Of a DNA stretch of 64,000 bases, positions 1 through 10,766 are shown piece after piece; positions within the stretch are counted from its first letter, which is position 1; each line of letters starts with the position of its first letter. This DNA is from Trypanosoma brucei gambiense DAL972 (taxonomy: Eukaryota > Euglenozoa > Kinetoplastea > Trypanosomatida > Trypanosomatidae): NCBI RefSeq assembly GCF_000210295.1, contig NC_026743.1, positions 3,224,001 to 3,288,000 on the forward strand. Reading direction: 5' to 3'. The position numbers and the translations under genes were made by a program. The notes below the pieces were generated by a model. That model was not told the DNA's origin and ran no database searches. It saw only the letters and a list, made by a program, of their open reading frames with translations.

Positions 1-793
1 CGAGACGAGTGAAATCATTGAACATTTCACCCACTTCAACTACCGCTGCCTCAATCTCCCGAACCGCCTCACTGCGCTGTTTATAATACTGCACATTTTC
101 TCCTCTACTCGCCAATTGCATTTGTTGCTGCTGCTGCATCTCCTGATCGTGAAATAATGCGCTCTCAAATGTTTGTGGTCGATCCCCCGTGGTAAACATG
201 TGACGACGTTGTGCATTACTTTTCATTTCCTTTGTCTGTTGCTGGAGGGTTGAGCGAAATGTTTGTCCAGTTCGTGCCAGACGTGTGCGCAATGTTTCTA
301 CAATAGTGTCACTATGCTTTGTCTGGGACTGCACAAGTGAGTCAACGTCCGCCCTCCCTCCCCACAAACTGTGTGCTTCACTGCCACTAGAGGCCCTCGT
401 TCGCGCAAGCACCACCTTCTCAGCATCTAAGGCACGCGCTTTAAGTTCGTCGAGGGTATTCAAATCTGCATGAAGACGCTGTAATGACGTTTTAACCACT
501 TGTGTGAGGGCTGTCACTTCGGATGAGCGATCTTCAAACACAGTCTGCCGTTGTGTAAGTTGCGTCAGCCGCATGATGGACTCCGACACTTTCGCCAAGT
601 CGGCGGCGAATGCCTGGGCAAAACGATTAAATATTTGTGTCTCGTTACTCGAACGGAGGCCGGAGTTCGACTGCAGAAGTTCTCCCCGAGAAGGGTCGAT
701 ATGTCGCACGCCGTTGTGCAGTAAAACTTCACCATGCTTCATGCCGTTGAAGATGCTGTGCAGCTCATTTGAACGGTCGCGCTCTACAACCAT
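1..793 (-). CDS. Syntaxin 5-like Qa-SNARE (partial, N-terminal part)
   Basis: The minus strand is open from an ATG at 793 to the window edge, giving 264 residues with no stop, so the SNARE motif and membrane anchor lie outside. An in-frame TGA sits four codons upstream of the ATG. The N terminus (MVVERDRSNELHSIF) resembles the RDRT-EF start of the Sed5/syntaxin 5 family. A later segment contains SALFHDQEMQQQQQMQ, followed by QRSEAVREIEAAVVEVGEMF, which matches the linker and start of the Qa-SNARE helix in syntaxin 5. Family members are Golgi t-SNAREs for ER-Golgi and intra-Golgi fusion. The residues between (about 40-230) are helical and charged, as expected for the Habc region. The truncation is a window artefact. 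The Qa-SNARE call is firm; the syntaxin 5 subtype is likely. Confidence 0.85.
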   Translation of the reverse strand, partial: MVVERDRSNELHSIFNGMKHGEVLLHNGVRHIDPSRGELLQSNSGLRSSNETQIFNRFAQAFAADLAKVSESIMRLTQLTQRQTVFEDRSSEVTALTQVVKTSLQRLHADLNTLDELKARALDAEKVVLARTRASSGSEAHSLWGGRADVDSLVQSQTKHSDTIVETLRTRLARTGQTFRSTLQQQTKEMKSNAQRRHMFTTGDRPQTFESALFHDQEMQQQQQMQLASRGENVQYYKQRSEAVREIEAAVVEVGEMFNDFTRL

Positions 794-1118
794 AGTTGGA
801 GGTCAGAATTCGGCTCGCTAACTGGAGGCCCCTTCCCTTCTTAGTCCCTTCCTTGAAGTTTTCTCTGGTCCCTCTTACCAGGAGAGGAAAAGAGGGCATA
901 TGTTTGGGCAGGATTCGGGTCTACACAAAGAAGAACAAAAAAAAAACAAGATAACAAGAACTGCAATGCCTTCTCTTCCCCAAAGAAAATTTGCGTAACG
1001 CCGTCGCCACCTTTGATATATGTTTGTTTGGTGATCGTTTGACATCTGCAGCCAGAATCGTTTTGCTGTGGCAACATGGTAGTGAGTGGAGAAACGAACA
1101 CGATGACACACCAAACCC
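794..1118. other. Intergenic spacer
   Basis: Processing region between the 159-aa gene and the syntaxin 5-like gene. In the sense (minus) direction it holds T-rich stretches around 930-960 that could be the polypyrimidine tract for the syntaxin mRNA. I see no RNA gene or convincing ORF. Confidence 0.6.
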
Positions 1119-1598
1119 TTAGACTGACCGGAAAGAATCGGCGTCGTCACATTCATCAGTATCTACGTCGCTATCAATGTCTGTCACTTCGTTGTCGTCA
1201 ACCTCATCGCGTTTTCGTTTGGTTCTGTTTGCTTCGCCTCGACCACGGAATGGATCCAGCCACTTCTGCATCTCATCCTCGAGAAAAGCGCCATAGGCTT
1301 TTGGGATGAAAACCATGCGCAGTTCTTCCACGTGTCTGGATCGGTCCGCCATCACGCGACCTTCGCCGATTCCTTCCCCACTTCCAGATGCATCCCCTCC
1401 CAAGCCACACGCCGCATTTCCTTTCGAGAGGACAGCAGAGACAAGATTTCCGTTGTGTCGCTTGTTTAACCGCATCACCATTTCAAAAGCTGGTTCGTCG
1501 CGAAAGGAAACCAACGAGCCAACCTCGACACGAACACCTTTCAGTTTGGAGCGAAGCTCACTGACTGAGGAGGGCGAAAGGTCTGACTGCGCCCTCAT
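1119..1598 (-). CDS. Conserved-looking hypothetical protein, 159 aa, acidic C terminus
   Basis: A 159-residue protein starting at the ATG at 1598. The frame is open a little further upstream, but only through a TTG and the splice-acceptor region. I do not recognise a domain. The middle holds a hydrophobic segment (ELRMVFIPKAYGAFLEDEM). It is followed by a basic cluster (RTKRKRDE, a possible nuclear signal) and a tail rich in Asp and Glu. The N-terminal part (VGSLVSFRDEPAFEMVMRLN) looks like a small folded domain. The basic patch plus acidic tail would fit a nuclear or nucleolar protein, but that is only inference. It sits in line with its neighbours, 320 bp ahead of the syntaxin gene in the transcription direction. 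Confidence 0.75.
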   Translation of the reverse strand: MRAQSDLSPSSVSELRSKLKGVRVEVGSLVSFRDEPAFEMVMRLNKRHNGNLVSAVLSKGNAACGLGGDASGSGEGIGEGRVMADRSRHVEELRMVFIPKAYGAFLEDEMQKWLDPFRGRGEANRTKRKRDEVDDNEVTDIDSDVDTDECDDADSFRSV

Positions 1599-1634
1599 GC
1601 CGCCATGCAAAATGGATGATGTGCCCTGAGCCTT

Positions 1635-1660
1635 CTATTAGGAAGACAATGGGAAAAATT
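1635..1660 (-). promoter_or_regulatory. Likely trans-splice acceptor for the 159-aa gene
   Basis: In the sense direction a T/C-rich stretch (TTTTTCCCATTGTCTTCC) is followed by the first AG at 1635-1636, 36 nt before the ATG at 1598. This supports the ATG chosen over the upstream TTG. Confidence 0.5.
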
Positions 1661-1862
1661 AATGGGAGAGTTGCAGTTCCAGAAATGTTGATAGCGGACA
1701 AACATCCCACGAAGTTCTTTACCGAATACGATTTGATGCAATTCACAAGAGGACCCCCCCCCCGAACCCTCGCCACGTAGTTTACATAATCTTTGAGTGT
1801 TGCGTTGCCTGTTTATCTTCCAAACACCTCCCATTTGCGCTTTACAGGCATAAAACGCACTT

Positions 1863-2888
1863 TTAGTCGTCAAGTTGCGTATGCTCCGTGCCATACCGTT
1901 CCTTAGCCATCAACTCGTTCATGAGAACATTCCTCCTAGTGGAGTAGAAGCTCATCGCACAATCAGCAGCTAGAGCGAGATGATAATCCCTCTGCTGGAG
2001 CATTAGGTTGATCCTACCTGTCGTCTCTTCGGCTGCTAGACTCCTACTTGCCTCCGCTGACAACAAACGCTGCAACAGTTCATATTTTTTCTGATGGTAC
2101 CGTGCCTCTCTGACCTCTGTAAATTGCCGGGAAGCGATGTGTCTGAAGTGGAGGCCTTGAAGGCCTTCGATGTCCGACCGCTCCTTTTGCTCTGTCTCCA
2201 TAAACGCAAAGATTTGGTTTGCTTCTCGTTGCCTCCAGACGAGCCGCAGTGCTGCGGCCTCTTCTGCCTTCTTCATCCTTATCTCTTCCTCCCTGCGCTC
2301 GCGCTCTACCTGTTTCTTATGTGCTTTGATCCAATCCCTTGTTTCCCCATCCTCAAATACCTTCATGCCCGCTGGTTCCTCGACAAACATAATCACCCTC
2401 CGGTGTAGACACTCTAGCGTGAATGTTATCTCTATCAGCATGTCATAATACTCACTCTCGATGACCCTCCGTTCAGCTTCTTCTGCCTCAATTGGGTGGA
2501 TCGATGAAAAGTACACTTGATACACAGATTCAAATCCCAACACACTGGCTGCTGAGTTGCAGATGGCAAGGAACTCAACGAACTCGTATTCTTTCAGGTT
2601 GGCCCGCTCCGTGGCTTCATGCGTGAGTACTTCCCCTAATAAGGCAACGATGTACTTACTGTCCCGTCCCTTGAAAGAGTCATAAAAGCATTTGAAGTAT
2701 CTCCTCTCATCAGCAGCTCTTTTTCTCCTGTTTTCCGTGCTGTCCTCGTCACCGAAAAGGAGATGGTTCTCTTCGACCCGCATCGTATACCACGCGTCAT
2801 CGTACTCAAGGAGCCGCTTGCACACTAGGTCGAACCGATCAACCGACTCATCTAAGTTCACTTCCCCCGCCGCTACTGCTTCCGTCAT
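1863..2888 (-). CDS. Hypothetical charged, helix-rich protein, 341 aa
   Basis: The ATG at 2888 gives 341 residues; the open frame begins only two codons earlier at a GTG. I do not recognise the family. The sequence is almost all charged helix. It has two ENRRKRAADERRYFK-like basic/acidic stretches, a coiled-coil candidate around residues 190-225 (KKQVERERREEEIRMKKAEE) and another near residues 230-310. There is no signal peptide or membrane segment. The central part (EFLAICNSAASVLGFESVYQ) is more hydrophobic and may be a small helical core. A structural or cytoskeletal protein is possible, but nothing in the sequence proves it. Confidence 0.8.
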   Translation of the reverse strand: MTEAVAAGEVNLDESVDRFDLVCKRLLEYDDAWYTMRVEENHLLFGDEDSTENRRKRAADERRYFKCFYDSFKGRDSKYIVALLGEVLTHEATERANLKEYEFVEFLAICNSAASVLGFESVYQVYFSSIHPIEAEEAERRVIESEYYDMLIEITFTLECLHRRVIMFVEEPAGMKVFEDGETRDWIKAHKKQVERERREEEIRMKKAEEAAALRLVWRQREANQIFAFMETEQKERSDIEGLQGLHFRHIASRQFTEVREARYHQKKYELLQRLLSAEASRSLAAEETTGRINLMLQQRDYHLALAADCAMSFYSTRRNVLMNELMAKERYGTEHTQLDD

Positions 2889-3663
2889 TTGCACCTCAGG
2901 CCACGAGCAAACGGAAGCGATCGTTAAATAAGAAAAGACACTGGGCCCTTCCCCCCCTCCCGCTTCCTACAGCAAATCTTATATATAACACCCCCGGCTC
3001 ACGCATGGATCAAGTGAAGCAAAATGGAAGATGAGCACAAATCAGTCTGCAGAGTAGTAGAACGTAACCCAAGCATGTAAGTTTCATAGTTGATGATCCA
3101 TACAATACAAAGGAGGGGGAGGGGTGTTCCAACTGAGGAAGGTGTGACAACAGAAGGCACCGGAGCGTCCTTCCCGAAAATAAAACCAGTTTGAACCACA
3201 CCTTTTTGCATTACATGAAAAGATAAACCCGATTGTGTTTTGGGCGAAATATTACACATTCATCCAGAAAGAAGGGAAATCAGCAGCACCTCCCACCGCT
3301 TCCCCACCCTCCAATAACCCCAACCCCCTGTGTTTTGGTGCACACTATGCACGGGTACTGTGGTACCGGGTGGAGAAAACAACAACCGCAACAAAAAAGG
3401 GCTAGGCATCCTTTTTTTGGAGTTTAACCCATTGCCCTCTTCGCCAGTGTATTTTTCAAAAAAAAAAAAAAGACCAACGAAACAGCACTGTTCCAAGGTG
3501 AGGGGAGGGAAGAAATAAGGTGGTGCACGCAAGCGCGAGGGGGACAAAATAAGGCGATGGAGACACTTGCCTTCTTCCCACACACCTCATTCATGCACAT
3601 ACGAGTTTGCTTCGTAAGGAATGGCAGCTGCAGCAAGAAGTGACCGTCATATACACATACATG

Positions 3664-3694
<31 letters not shown>

Positions 3695-3901
3695 TCGTAC
3701 ATGACGCAGTGAAATGTGAAGGTAATGTGGAAAAAGCAACGAAAAGGGGGGGGGGAGAACCTAGTTAGAATCAGATAGAAAAATGGTTACAAAATTTGTA
3801 CATGTGGGACGAAAAAAAAAAAACACTCTCATGAGGTAGGACAATCGAAACCCCATCGACGCTCAGGGTTCTCCCGACTCACTACCTGTTTCAGCCTGCT
3901 G
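2889..3901. other. Intergenic spacer with simple repeats
   Basis: About 1 kb covering the 3'UTR of the WD40 gene and the leader region of the 341-aa gene. It contains a TA tract running into a TG tract (about 3661-3693), an A13 run near 3458 and a G run near 3747. The pieces that translate here are low-complexity or shadow frames, and I see no RNA gene. Confidence 0.6.
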
Positions 3902-6900
3902 TCAGTCACTCGCGTAGCCTAACTTTGAAAACTTTGTCTCGTGCAGAACGACCAAGTGGCCGTCGTCGGCACCAACTGCGAGCTCGAACACACTACCGTC
4001 ACTTCCATCGAAGCCAATGCTATTTCTCCCGTTGGGGAATCCCGAGTTTTCTTGTTCGTATCCCTCAAACAATACACATACGCTTGCAATCCTGAAACTA
4101 TGTTTATACATTTGCAACGGATGTGAACAACTCTGCCTAAAATGGTAAATCCATCCCTCGCTTGTGCTAATGAGTAGGTCCCCATTTCGTTCTTTCAGCA
4201 GCGAGATGTTCACTACGTATCCCTTTTCATTTCTCCGTTTGGTTCCCCCGAACGAGTTATTCACCTCTTTCGATAGAAAAAGACCACTGTTGTTTCTTGC
4301 GGCGGAAGGCACACCTCCGGCCAAAAGTGTCTGCCTTGTCACATCCCTTTCCGTCACCGAATTCAGGTAGTATTCGCGCACCAGGATGCCGTTAACAAGA
4401 TCCCACAGGAACACCCGACCATCTTCGCCCCCGGAGAAGACGAAATTTCCGTCCACCAGCAGAGCCGTGACACCATCCGTGTGGTAGATGCCCTTGACCC
4501 TTATTACCGGTTCGGGCTCTTCTCGATTCACTTTCCGCGCCGAAAACCTCCTCACCGTTTTTTCAGAAAGTTTGGCGAACCTCGGCACCCACGGTGCCGG
4601 TGGCTCGGATGGAATGGAGAATCGGGGTTCCAGTTTGTGTGCACTCCACGTGCTAATCGTCCCTACGGTGTCACCCACAACGAAATATTGACCAACTTCA
4701 CTGAAGTCAACACACAACAACTCATTATTGGAAACCTTGGTAGAAAGGTAAGGAACTGCCTTTGCCTCATTAGCTCCTCCCCACAGTTTCAAATGGCCGT
4801 CGTAGGAGACAGTTGCAAGAACGTCGATACACCCCAACCGTGCAACATCATCATCCCTCATTCCTTGGGACGACAGAGCTTGTTGCACGCACCATCTAGA
4901 AATGCGGGCCCCAACAACTCCACTGACCGTATTTTGATGAAGACCCTTAAACCATGCACATTTCGGGAGTTGTTGCCCACAATGCCAATAACGAATGCTG
5001 CCATCGTCGTGCCCTGTCACCGCAGTATTCCACCGCAAGTTGTAATAAAAGCATGCAGTGTCATAATATCTACCTAGTTTTTCCACCTCTGCAGAATTGG
5101 CCGTTCGCTTACCTGGTTCCACACTCATTCTTTCTACCATGGGTGTCGTGTGCTCAAACCCTTGCGCAGAGTTTACGACGGAAACACGAAGCTCTGCAAA
5201 GTCCTTCTTCAGCGATTCGTTATTATAACTACAGATGGGGTGGAAATAGCTCCCCCACACGTGAATGATGCCGTCTCCAGAGCACGTGAGAACCCGCGGT
5301 TGGTAATGTTCATCTACCTCGTGCACCTGACACATAAGCTCCTCCTCTGTGAATAGTTCTGCAGGTTCATTGTCACTTGAGCTACATGTGAATTTAAACT
5401 TTCCAAGGCAATTGGGCGCAGCAGTGTGTGGCCGCATCAGCCTCTCACTGATCGACGATTCTTCAAGTTCCATATGATCGCTTGGTGACGGCGGCTTCTT
5501 CAATATATCGTCAAAAATGCCGTTGGTATTGATTGGGGATGGCGACAGAGTATAACGGGACGAGGTGCCTGAGGGTTGCTGGACGGCAAAGATCCCCACC
5601 ACCCTGTCGCTGTGTGGTTTGAACTCTAACTCCGCGTACACAGATATAACCAGGTCATACAGTTCCAATCCCATCGTGCACGCTACAAAGAAAGGGATCC
5701 TCGTCACTCCTGGCTGCTGTCGTTGCCGTTGCACAGATGCTGCTTGGTAATGGGAAGTTGACCTAGACCGGGGGCTCTCTGAGGCATCCGAGAAGCCCTG
5801 GCCGCCGTTTTCCCCGGTCGGATGTTCACCCTCATAGTAACGCGTTCCAGAAGGAAGCAGATGAAACGCAACATTGTTTCGCCCCCCATCGCTCACGTCC
5901 GGAACCTTGTACGACGCCACCATTTTGTTTGAAGTGTTATCCCAGACAAAAACAGTATTCCGGTTGTCGAGTAAGATCATGTAGTCCAGGGCATTGATAT
6001 ACAAAAGATCCAGAAAACGCAGCGCCTCGCCACAACCTCGTACCTGCGCATGGGATGCGGAGGAAATCAGTTTGTGGCTTTTTAGCTGTGTGCTCCCTCC
6101 ACTCGATGGTCGGTGTTGCTTCTTGTCTCGCGTCGAGAGACCGGAAGCGTGAGGGCCTACTTTACTTAGCGCTGTAAGGCTCGGATGCACCACCATGGAG
6201 GTGAGTTTCAACCGTGATATGTCTAAGAAACGCACCGACGGGCTATATCCAACAACAGCTAGGATATTATGCCTGTGCATGGGGAACATGCGTGTGATGG
6301 AGTTGGTGCTTTCACTACCCTTGACACCAGAAAGTTCGATCGAACGTGCTAGCCTTGATTCCTCGCTGATTGTACGCATTGTGCGCGTTAATTGAAGCCT
6401 GGATGGTGAATCACCCCTATGAGAGACCGATATGGGGGCTTTCCCTCCCCCTTCTTTTGCCAAGTTGCCGCTGAAGAGCGAAGAAGAGAACTCACTGTTG
6501 ATTTGTCTTGTGCTACAAGACTCCCCTTCCCTTACTAGTTGGACACGCTGCGCCTTTCTTACTTCTGCTCTTGCAGCCACTGCTCTTTGGTTGCGAAGTG
6601 CCTCCAAAAGGGGTTTCCCCCACCGACTAGATCCCTGGAACAACCCAACATTCCCCCGTGGAGACACCTCACCACTTTTAAGGTAACTTATAACCCCATC
6701 TTCGCTACATATCATGATGTCCCCTCCATGCGAGACGCGATCCCCGGCGTAGCAAATGTGCCGCACCCACCCATTGCAGTGAAATACCTGATACCCAAGA
6801 TACTGAGGTAATCCAGATGCGGAGCCAAACACAGTTTTCTCAGAGTTTTGCCACACTCTCACCGTACCGTCCATTCCCCCACTCAGAAGCAAATCACCAT

Positions 6901-8014
6901 ATACTTCTAAGGAAGTTACAGATCCATTGTGCACATGCCCAATGGTCTGCACTAACTTTCGTGTCTGGACGTGGTGGGTAAAGTGTTGGAGGGTCCTTGT
7001 CTCGCGATTGTCCTCATCGCAGTTCTTTTTGTCGCGCAACACCTGTCGGTATCGGTTGTGCACATCCCACACCAACAGACTGCCGTCCACACCACCTGAG
7101 ACGGCTAGATCGTTAATGGGATGATAAACGAGAGAAGTAACGCTACACGAACCGTGGTAACCGAGCAACGAAACACCTCGGGGGGCCTGCTCATATAAAC
7201 ACAGGAGTTCAGCCTCGTCGGCATCTCCTTCCGCTCCCCTATCTGATGAGCCGTGCTCGCTTCCCTCCACTGGCCTCTGCTCACCATCATCATCATCATC
7301 ATCATCGTCCCCGCCTTTGTTTGAAGAAGCGGTCTCGCTTGCACTATTGCCTCTACGCCGCACTCGCTTCGATTCCCCAGCAGACTGTCGCATCGCCCGG
7401 AGGTGAGAAGCAAAGGGATAGAAGGTAACGTGGACTACCGCTCCGGTACTGTATCCCCACAGCGCCTCACGGTCCTCTTGCGTTGCTTCATTATCTCCCC
7501 TCTGCGGCAGAGGCCCAGGATTTCCTTTTCCTGCTTTGCCTGTCCTTTTTTGAACAAACCGCCGCACGAGCTCGACAGCCGTCAGACGCGACGAGTCAAC
7601 CTCCGAAAATACGCAGCCTGATCGGTTGACTTGGCTACAGTACGCATCGTTGCTCGGCACTGTGTGCACGCCATACGCGAGGCGGCAGCCTGCTCCCTTT
7701 TCCTCCAGCCGGTTACTGGGGCTCTTATCACGTTTGATATTTGTTTGTGGCAAAGGTGGTTTTCTCTCCAGCAGACCATTGGCGCGGTTTCCAACCACAT
7801 CTCTCATGGCGCTGCCATCACAGTCGCCAAATGAGGGGAATACTTGCCCTAGTTGCGGCTTTAGCGCCTCGAGTAACGACAGAAGTCCAAGACCCATCAA
7901 GTGGTATCGGGCCGCATGTTCACGGAGGAGGATTTCAGGTGGAATGCGCGGAAAGCATTCCCGCCGCACTATTTCCGTACTGGTTGGAAGAGGCGCGCTG
8001 CATGGATCATCCAT
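3902..8014 (-). CDS. Large WD40-repeat protein, 1370 aa
   Basis: ATG at 8014, TGA at 3902. The first 280 residues are non-repetitive and partly disordered, with an Asp run at residues 236-243 and a basic RRRG patch just before it. WD repeats start near residue 284: SGGVDGSLLVWDVHNRY, then LSGGMDGTVRVWQNSEK. Further units lie in the C-terminal third, such as TCSGDGIIHVWGS, GHDDGSIRYWHC, TVSYDGHLKLWGG and FSGGEDGRVFLWDL. Long insertions between them suggest two propellers separated by a disordered middle. WD40 proteins are scaffolds, and this one carries no enzyme motif that I see. I cannot assign it to a named family. Its size with widely spaced repeats fits a trafficking, flagellar or RNA-processing scaffold, and that remains open. 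Confidence 0.88.
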   Translation of the reverse strand: MDDPCSAPLPTSTEIVRRECFPRIPPEILLREHAARYHLMGLGLLSLLEALKPQLGQVFPSFGDCDGSAMRDVVGNRANGLLERKPPLPQTNIKRDKSPSNRLEEKGAGCRLAYGVHTVPSNDAYCSQVNRSGCVFSEVDSSRLTAVELVRRFVQKRTGKAGKGNPGPLPQRGDNEATQEDREALWGYSTGAVVHVTFYPFASHLRAMRQSAGESKRVRRRGNSASETASSNKGGDDDDDDDDGEQRPVEGSEHGSSDRGAEGDADEAELLCLYEQAPRGVSLLGYHGSCSVTSLVYHPINDLAVSGGVDGSLLVWDVHNRYRQVLRDKKNCDEDNRETRTLQHFTHHVQTRKLVQTIGHVHNGSVTSLEVYGDLLLSGGMDGTVRVWQNSEKTVFGSASGLPQYLGYQVFHCNGWVRHICYAGDRVSHGGDIMICSEDGVISYLKSGEVSPRGNVGLFQGSSRWGKPLLEALRNQRAVAARAEVRKAQRVQLVREGESCSTRQINSEFSSSLFSGNLAKEGGGKAPISVSHRGDSPSRLQLTRTMRTISEESRLARSIELSGVKGSESTNSITRMFPMHRHNILAVVGYSPSVRFLDISRLKLTSMVVHPSLTALSKVGPHASGLSTRDKKQHRPSSGGSTQLKSHKLISSASHAQVRGCGEALRFLDLLYINALDYMILLDNRNTVFVWDNTSNKMVASYKVPDVSDGGRNNVAFHLLPSGTRYYEGEHPTGENGGQGFSDASESPRSRSTSHYQAASVQRQRQQPGVTRIPFFVACTMGLELYDLVISVYAELEFKPHSDRVVGIFAVQQPSGTSSRYTLSPSPINTNGIFDDILKKPPSPSDHMELEESSISERLMRPHTAAPNCLGKFKFTCSSSDNEPAELFTEEELMCQVHEVDEHYQPRVLTCSGDGIIHVWGSYFHPICSYNNESLKKDFAELRVSVVNSAQGFEHTTPMVERMSVEPGKRTANSAEVEKLGRYYDTACFYYNLRWNTAVTGHDDGSIRYWHCGQQLPKCAWFKGLHQNTVSGVVGARISRWCVQQALSSQGMRDDDVARLGCIDVLATVSYDGHLKLWGGANEAKAVPYLSTKVSNNELLCVDFSEVGQYFVVGDTVGTISTWSAHKLEPRFSIPSEPPAPWVPRFAKLSEKTVRRFSARKVNREEPEPVIRVKGIYHTDGVTALLVDGNFVFSGGEDGRVFLWDLVNGILVREYYLNSVTERDVTRQTLLAGGVPSAARNNSGLFLSKEVNNSFGGTKRRNEKGYVVNISLLKERNGDLLISTSEGWIYHFRQSCSHPLQMYKHSFRIASVCVLFEGYEQENSGFPNGRNSIGFDGSDGSVFELAVGADDGHLVVLHETKFSKLGYASD

Positions 8015-9425
8015 CCACGCGTGCTGGGATGAAATAAGAGCAGCCGTATACTAAGTGTCAGTGCAGCAGTTGCTCTTCCTCCTTCCTAATGTCAAACTTC
8101 CTCCACCTCTTCCTTCCTCTGTTTCTTGATATTTCCGTCCTCTCTAAATGACAGTTTCAACTTGATAAATATTCTCTTTCCAATTATCTCAGCCGGCTCC
8201 TACCGTCACCGTCTGGAGCCCCGCGAGATTGACGCAAAGTTCACCTCAATGGTGCCCTCAGGAAGCGCACTTATTTCTTGTGTTGATGTGTTGAGAAATA
8301 AGTGCTTAGTGTGGGCATTTCAAACACAGGGGAAAAAAGTATGCCGAAAGCTCAAGCAGAGACATCGATAACAGGTAAAACAGAAGAAAAAAAAAGTAAA
8401 CAAGCGTAAACGGAGACTATGGCGTTAGCTGGCGCTCACAGTGATTGCCACATTTGTCTTAATAGGCATAATTCCCTCGACAGTACGCCACCATCAGAGG
8501 TGTCCCCACAAGTGCCACCTCATGGAAAAGAGGAAGAAAAAAGAATGAGGTAAAAAGAGGAGGAAAGATATGTTCGGGGAAAATAATGATCAATCGAGAT
8601 TGAGATGTGTGTCAAGGAGGGGAAACACACTAACAAGTAGCAGTGCACCAAACAAAAAAAAAGGTGAGTGGAAAGAACAACGTGAAAAACTGACCTTCAT
8701 CATCACAGACCCTGACGAAGAGGGATATGTAAGAATGGGAAGAGTAAGTGGCATAAGCTGCTTTATGAGCTACTGCACGCAAAACAGGGAGTATGTGAGC
8801 ACTAAACATAATTCGGTTAATTGTTATGTTTTCCCCTTTGATTGCCACACAAAAGTCACCGGACATGGAAGGGTAAACAAAATAAATGCGCAGCTCCCGT
8901 AATGAAGTGCCGGCCGTGAGAGTGCATGCAACGGTGCCAATCACCTCCCTCTGTCCCTCGCGCTTTGACGTAGGAATGTAAAGGGTAAATGGGTTCACAA
9001 ATTCTCTCGCCTCCGGCTTGTTTCGTTTCTCCTTCGGGTTTCACCGAGCTTATCCAACCGATGTACTTCTCTTACCAATCGGCCCGCATCCACCTTCAAA
9101 TATATTACAATCTCCTCATCCCACCCATCCACCACAAGTACCACCCTCTACTCCCCTGCCGCTTCTCCCCCTGACCGATATTTTCCAACATTTCGGCATT
9201 ATCACCCTTCTTCAATGATCGTCATTCTTCCCACATACTTTGCCCATATCCCTTTCGCCCGGTGCACTGCTTGTTACACCCCGTTCATTTTCTTCCCCAC
9301 CTCCACAGAGGCCTCAACATCCTTGCGTTCACCACATCCCAATTAATATTCTCAACTGACGTCTTCCCTTCTTCTCGTTGATATACCTCAAACATTTGGG
9401 CGGTAATTACAGTTCGCCACCAACG
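8015..9425. other. Long intergenic spacer
   Basis: 1.4 kb between the N-myristoyltransferase stop and the WD40 start. About 9000-9420 is strongly pyrimidine-rich on the plus strand, so the first 400 nt of the NMT 3'UTR are purine-rich in the mRNA. Short A runs lie at 8383-8400, 8527-8550 and 8655-8665. I found no gene. Confidence 0.6.
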
Positions 9426-10766
9426 TTAAACCATCACAAGACCAACTTCATTAGCCGGAATGCTCGGATAAGACCAGTTGTAGAAGTAGTAGTAAAGGTT
9501 TCCGTCCCCGGGGCTGAATTTAAGTTCTTTTAAATACGTCCCATTGTCGTAAATGTCAACAACGTTGCAAACATCGAATCCATTAAGCTTCACGATGATA
9601 AGAAGATCATTCACCAACTGTGTTATGCTAACGCTGGTTGCAGCGGTGTAGTATACGTACGCTACCTTCAACAACGAGTGGTTACTGTTGCCGATAATGG
9701 TAGAAGGAAGTGAATAGAACGAGAAAAAATCCGTAATCACCTTCTCACAGCCCCCTGTGACACACTTTGTCCCTGTGGGTGTGCCCTTTGAGGTTTTACC
9801 GGCATTCTCTTCGTCTTTTCCTGGACCCACCGGCGACTCCACAACGTAGGAGAATACGACACCCTCGCGGGGGAGGAAGTAATGCGCCACCTCCTCCTCA
9901 TTGAACACGGGAGCAACATCAAACGACGCCAACCTCTTAAGGAGAAGCTGCGTCACCTGTGGGACATCTGCTGGTTCCATGAGTCGCAAACCACGTGTTT
10001 TGGTTTTGTCGGGAAGTCGGTACAGGCGCTCCATAACCGCAACTGGATTCTGAAACCGCTTGTAATGTGGTGGAATCCCAGAAAATTTAACGTCCACAAG
10101 CTTCTGTGAGTTCAGGCTGCGGTGGAAGTAATGGCCTTTGGCAAACGGTGTTGGAAGAAGAGTCCCAGATGTGTAGACGGCGTGCCAAATGTTCATGAGA
10201 TTAACCCGACGCGTCACCTCCTTGATGAGGATGGGCCCAAGTCTTCTCTGCCGAAGTTTTTTGTGCACGCAAAGAAAATTAATCTCGCAAATAGTCTGAG
10301 GCTCTAAGTAATCGTTTATAACCTCTTCTCCTCCATCCTCCCCATGCTCTCTCTTCTCTAGAACCATTTTTGGAGTGCCTAGGCGCATCGTGATTGGGAC
10401 ACCGGCAACGAACCCGAGCACCGACTTGTTGGATTTTAGCCGCACACCAACGTGCCACGACTGGTGATATCCCGGAGGCATAAGTGCCCAGCGCAAAAAC
10501 TCCTCCGAATAGTTGAATCGAAACATGCTTTCGCTGTCCTCAACATAATTATCACGAAGAAGTTCGTGGACACCTCGAAGGTCCTCAGGGTTGGCTACAT
10601 CGGGTGACCACCACTCAAATGTTGAGGGAAGACTGTACGGCTCAGCAGGTACCGCATCTAAGGACGATTCCATAATAAACCCAACCTTATCGGCATCAGG
10701 AGCACCAGGTTGCCGCACAGGCTGCGTGCTCCAGAACTGGTGTTCCGTAAATGCTTTGTCAGTCAT
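9426..10766 (-). CDS. NMT: Glycylpeptide N-tetradecanoyltransferase (N-myristoyltransferase), 446 aa
   Basis: Transfers myristate from myristoyl-CoA to the N-terminal glycine of client proteins, on the cytosolic face and at ribosomes. The protein opens with the family-typical HQFWSTQPV. The first signature is clear at residues 161-169 (EINFLCVHK, followed by KLRQRRLGP), which forms the myristoyl-CoA site and oxyanion region. The second is KFSPGDGNLYYYFYNW near residue 415. The C terminus (NEVGLVMV) is short and hydrophobic, as expected because the C-terminal carboxylate serves as the catalytic base in this family. Length is normal for NMT and the ATG at 10766 is unambiguous. A short disordered insertion (about residues 310-335) is typical of protozoan forms. 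Confidence 0.97.
   Translation of the reverse strand: MTDKAFTEHQFWSTQPVRQPGAPDADKVGFIMESSLDAVPAEPYSLPSTFEWWSPDVANPEDLRGVHELLRDNYVEDSESMFRFNYSEEFLRWALMPPGYHQSWHVGVRLKSNKSVLGFVAGVPITMRLGTPKMVLEKREHGEDGGEEVINDYLEPQTICEINFLCVHKKLRQRRLGPILIKEVTRRVNLMNIWHAVYTSGTLLPTPFAKGHYFHRSLNSQKLVDVKFSGIPPHYKRFQNPVAVMERLYRLPDKTKTRGLRLMEPADVPQVTQLLLKRLASFDVAPVFNEEEVAHYFLPREGVVFSYVVESPVGPGKDEENAGKTSKGTPTGTKCVTGGCEKVITDFFSFYSLPSTIIGNSNHSLLKVAYVYYTAATSVSITQLVNDLLIIVKLNGFDVCNVVDIYDNGTYLKELKFSPGDGNLYYYFYNWSYPSIPANEVGLVMV

Noticed and set aside
8630..8998. 122-codon minus frame in the NMT-WD40 spacer
   Set aside because: Begins at GTG, ends in a translated A/T run, and shows no recognisable domain.
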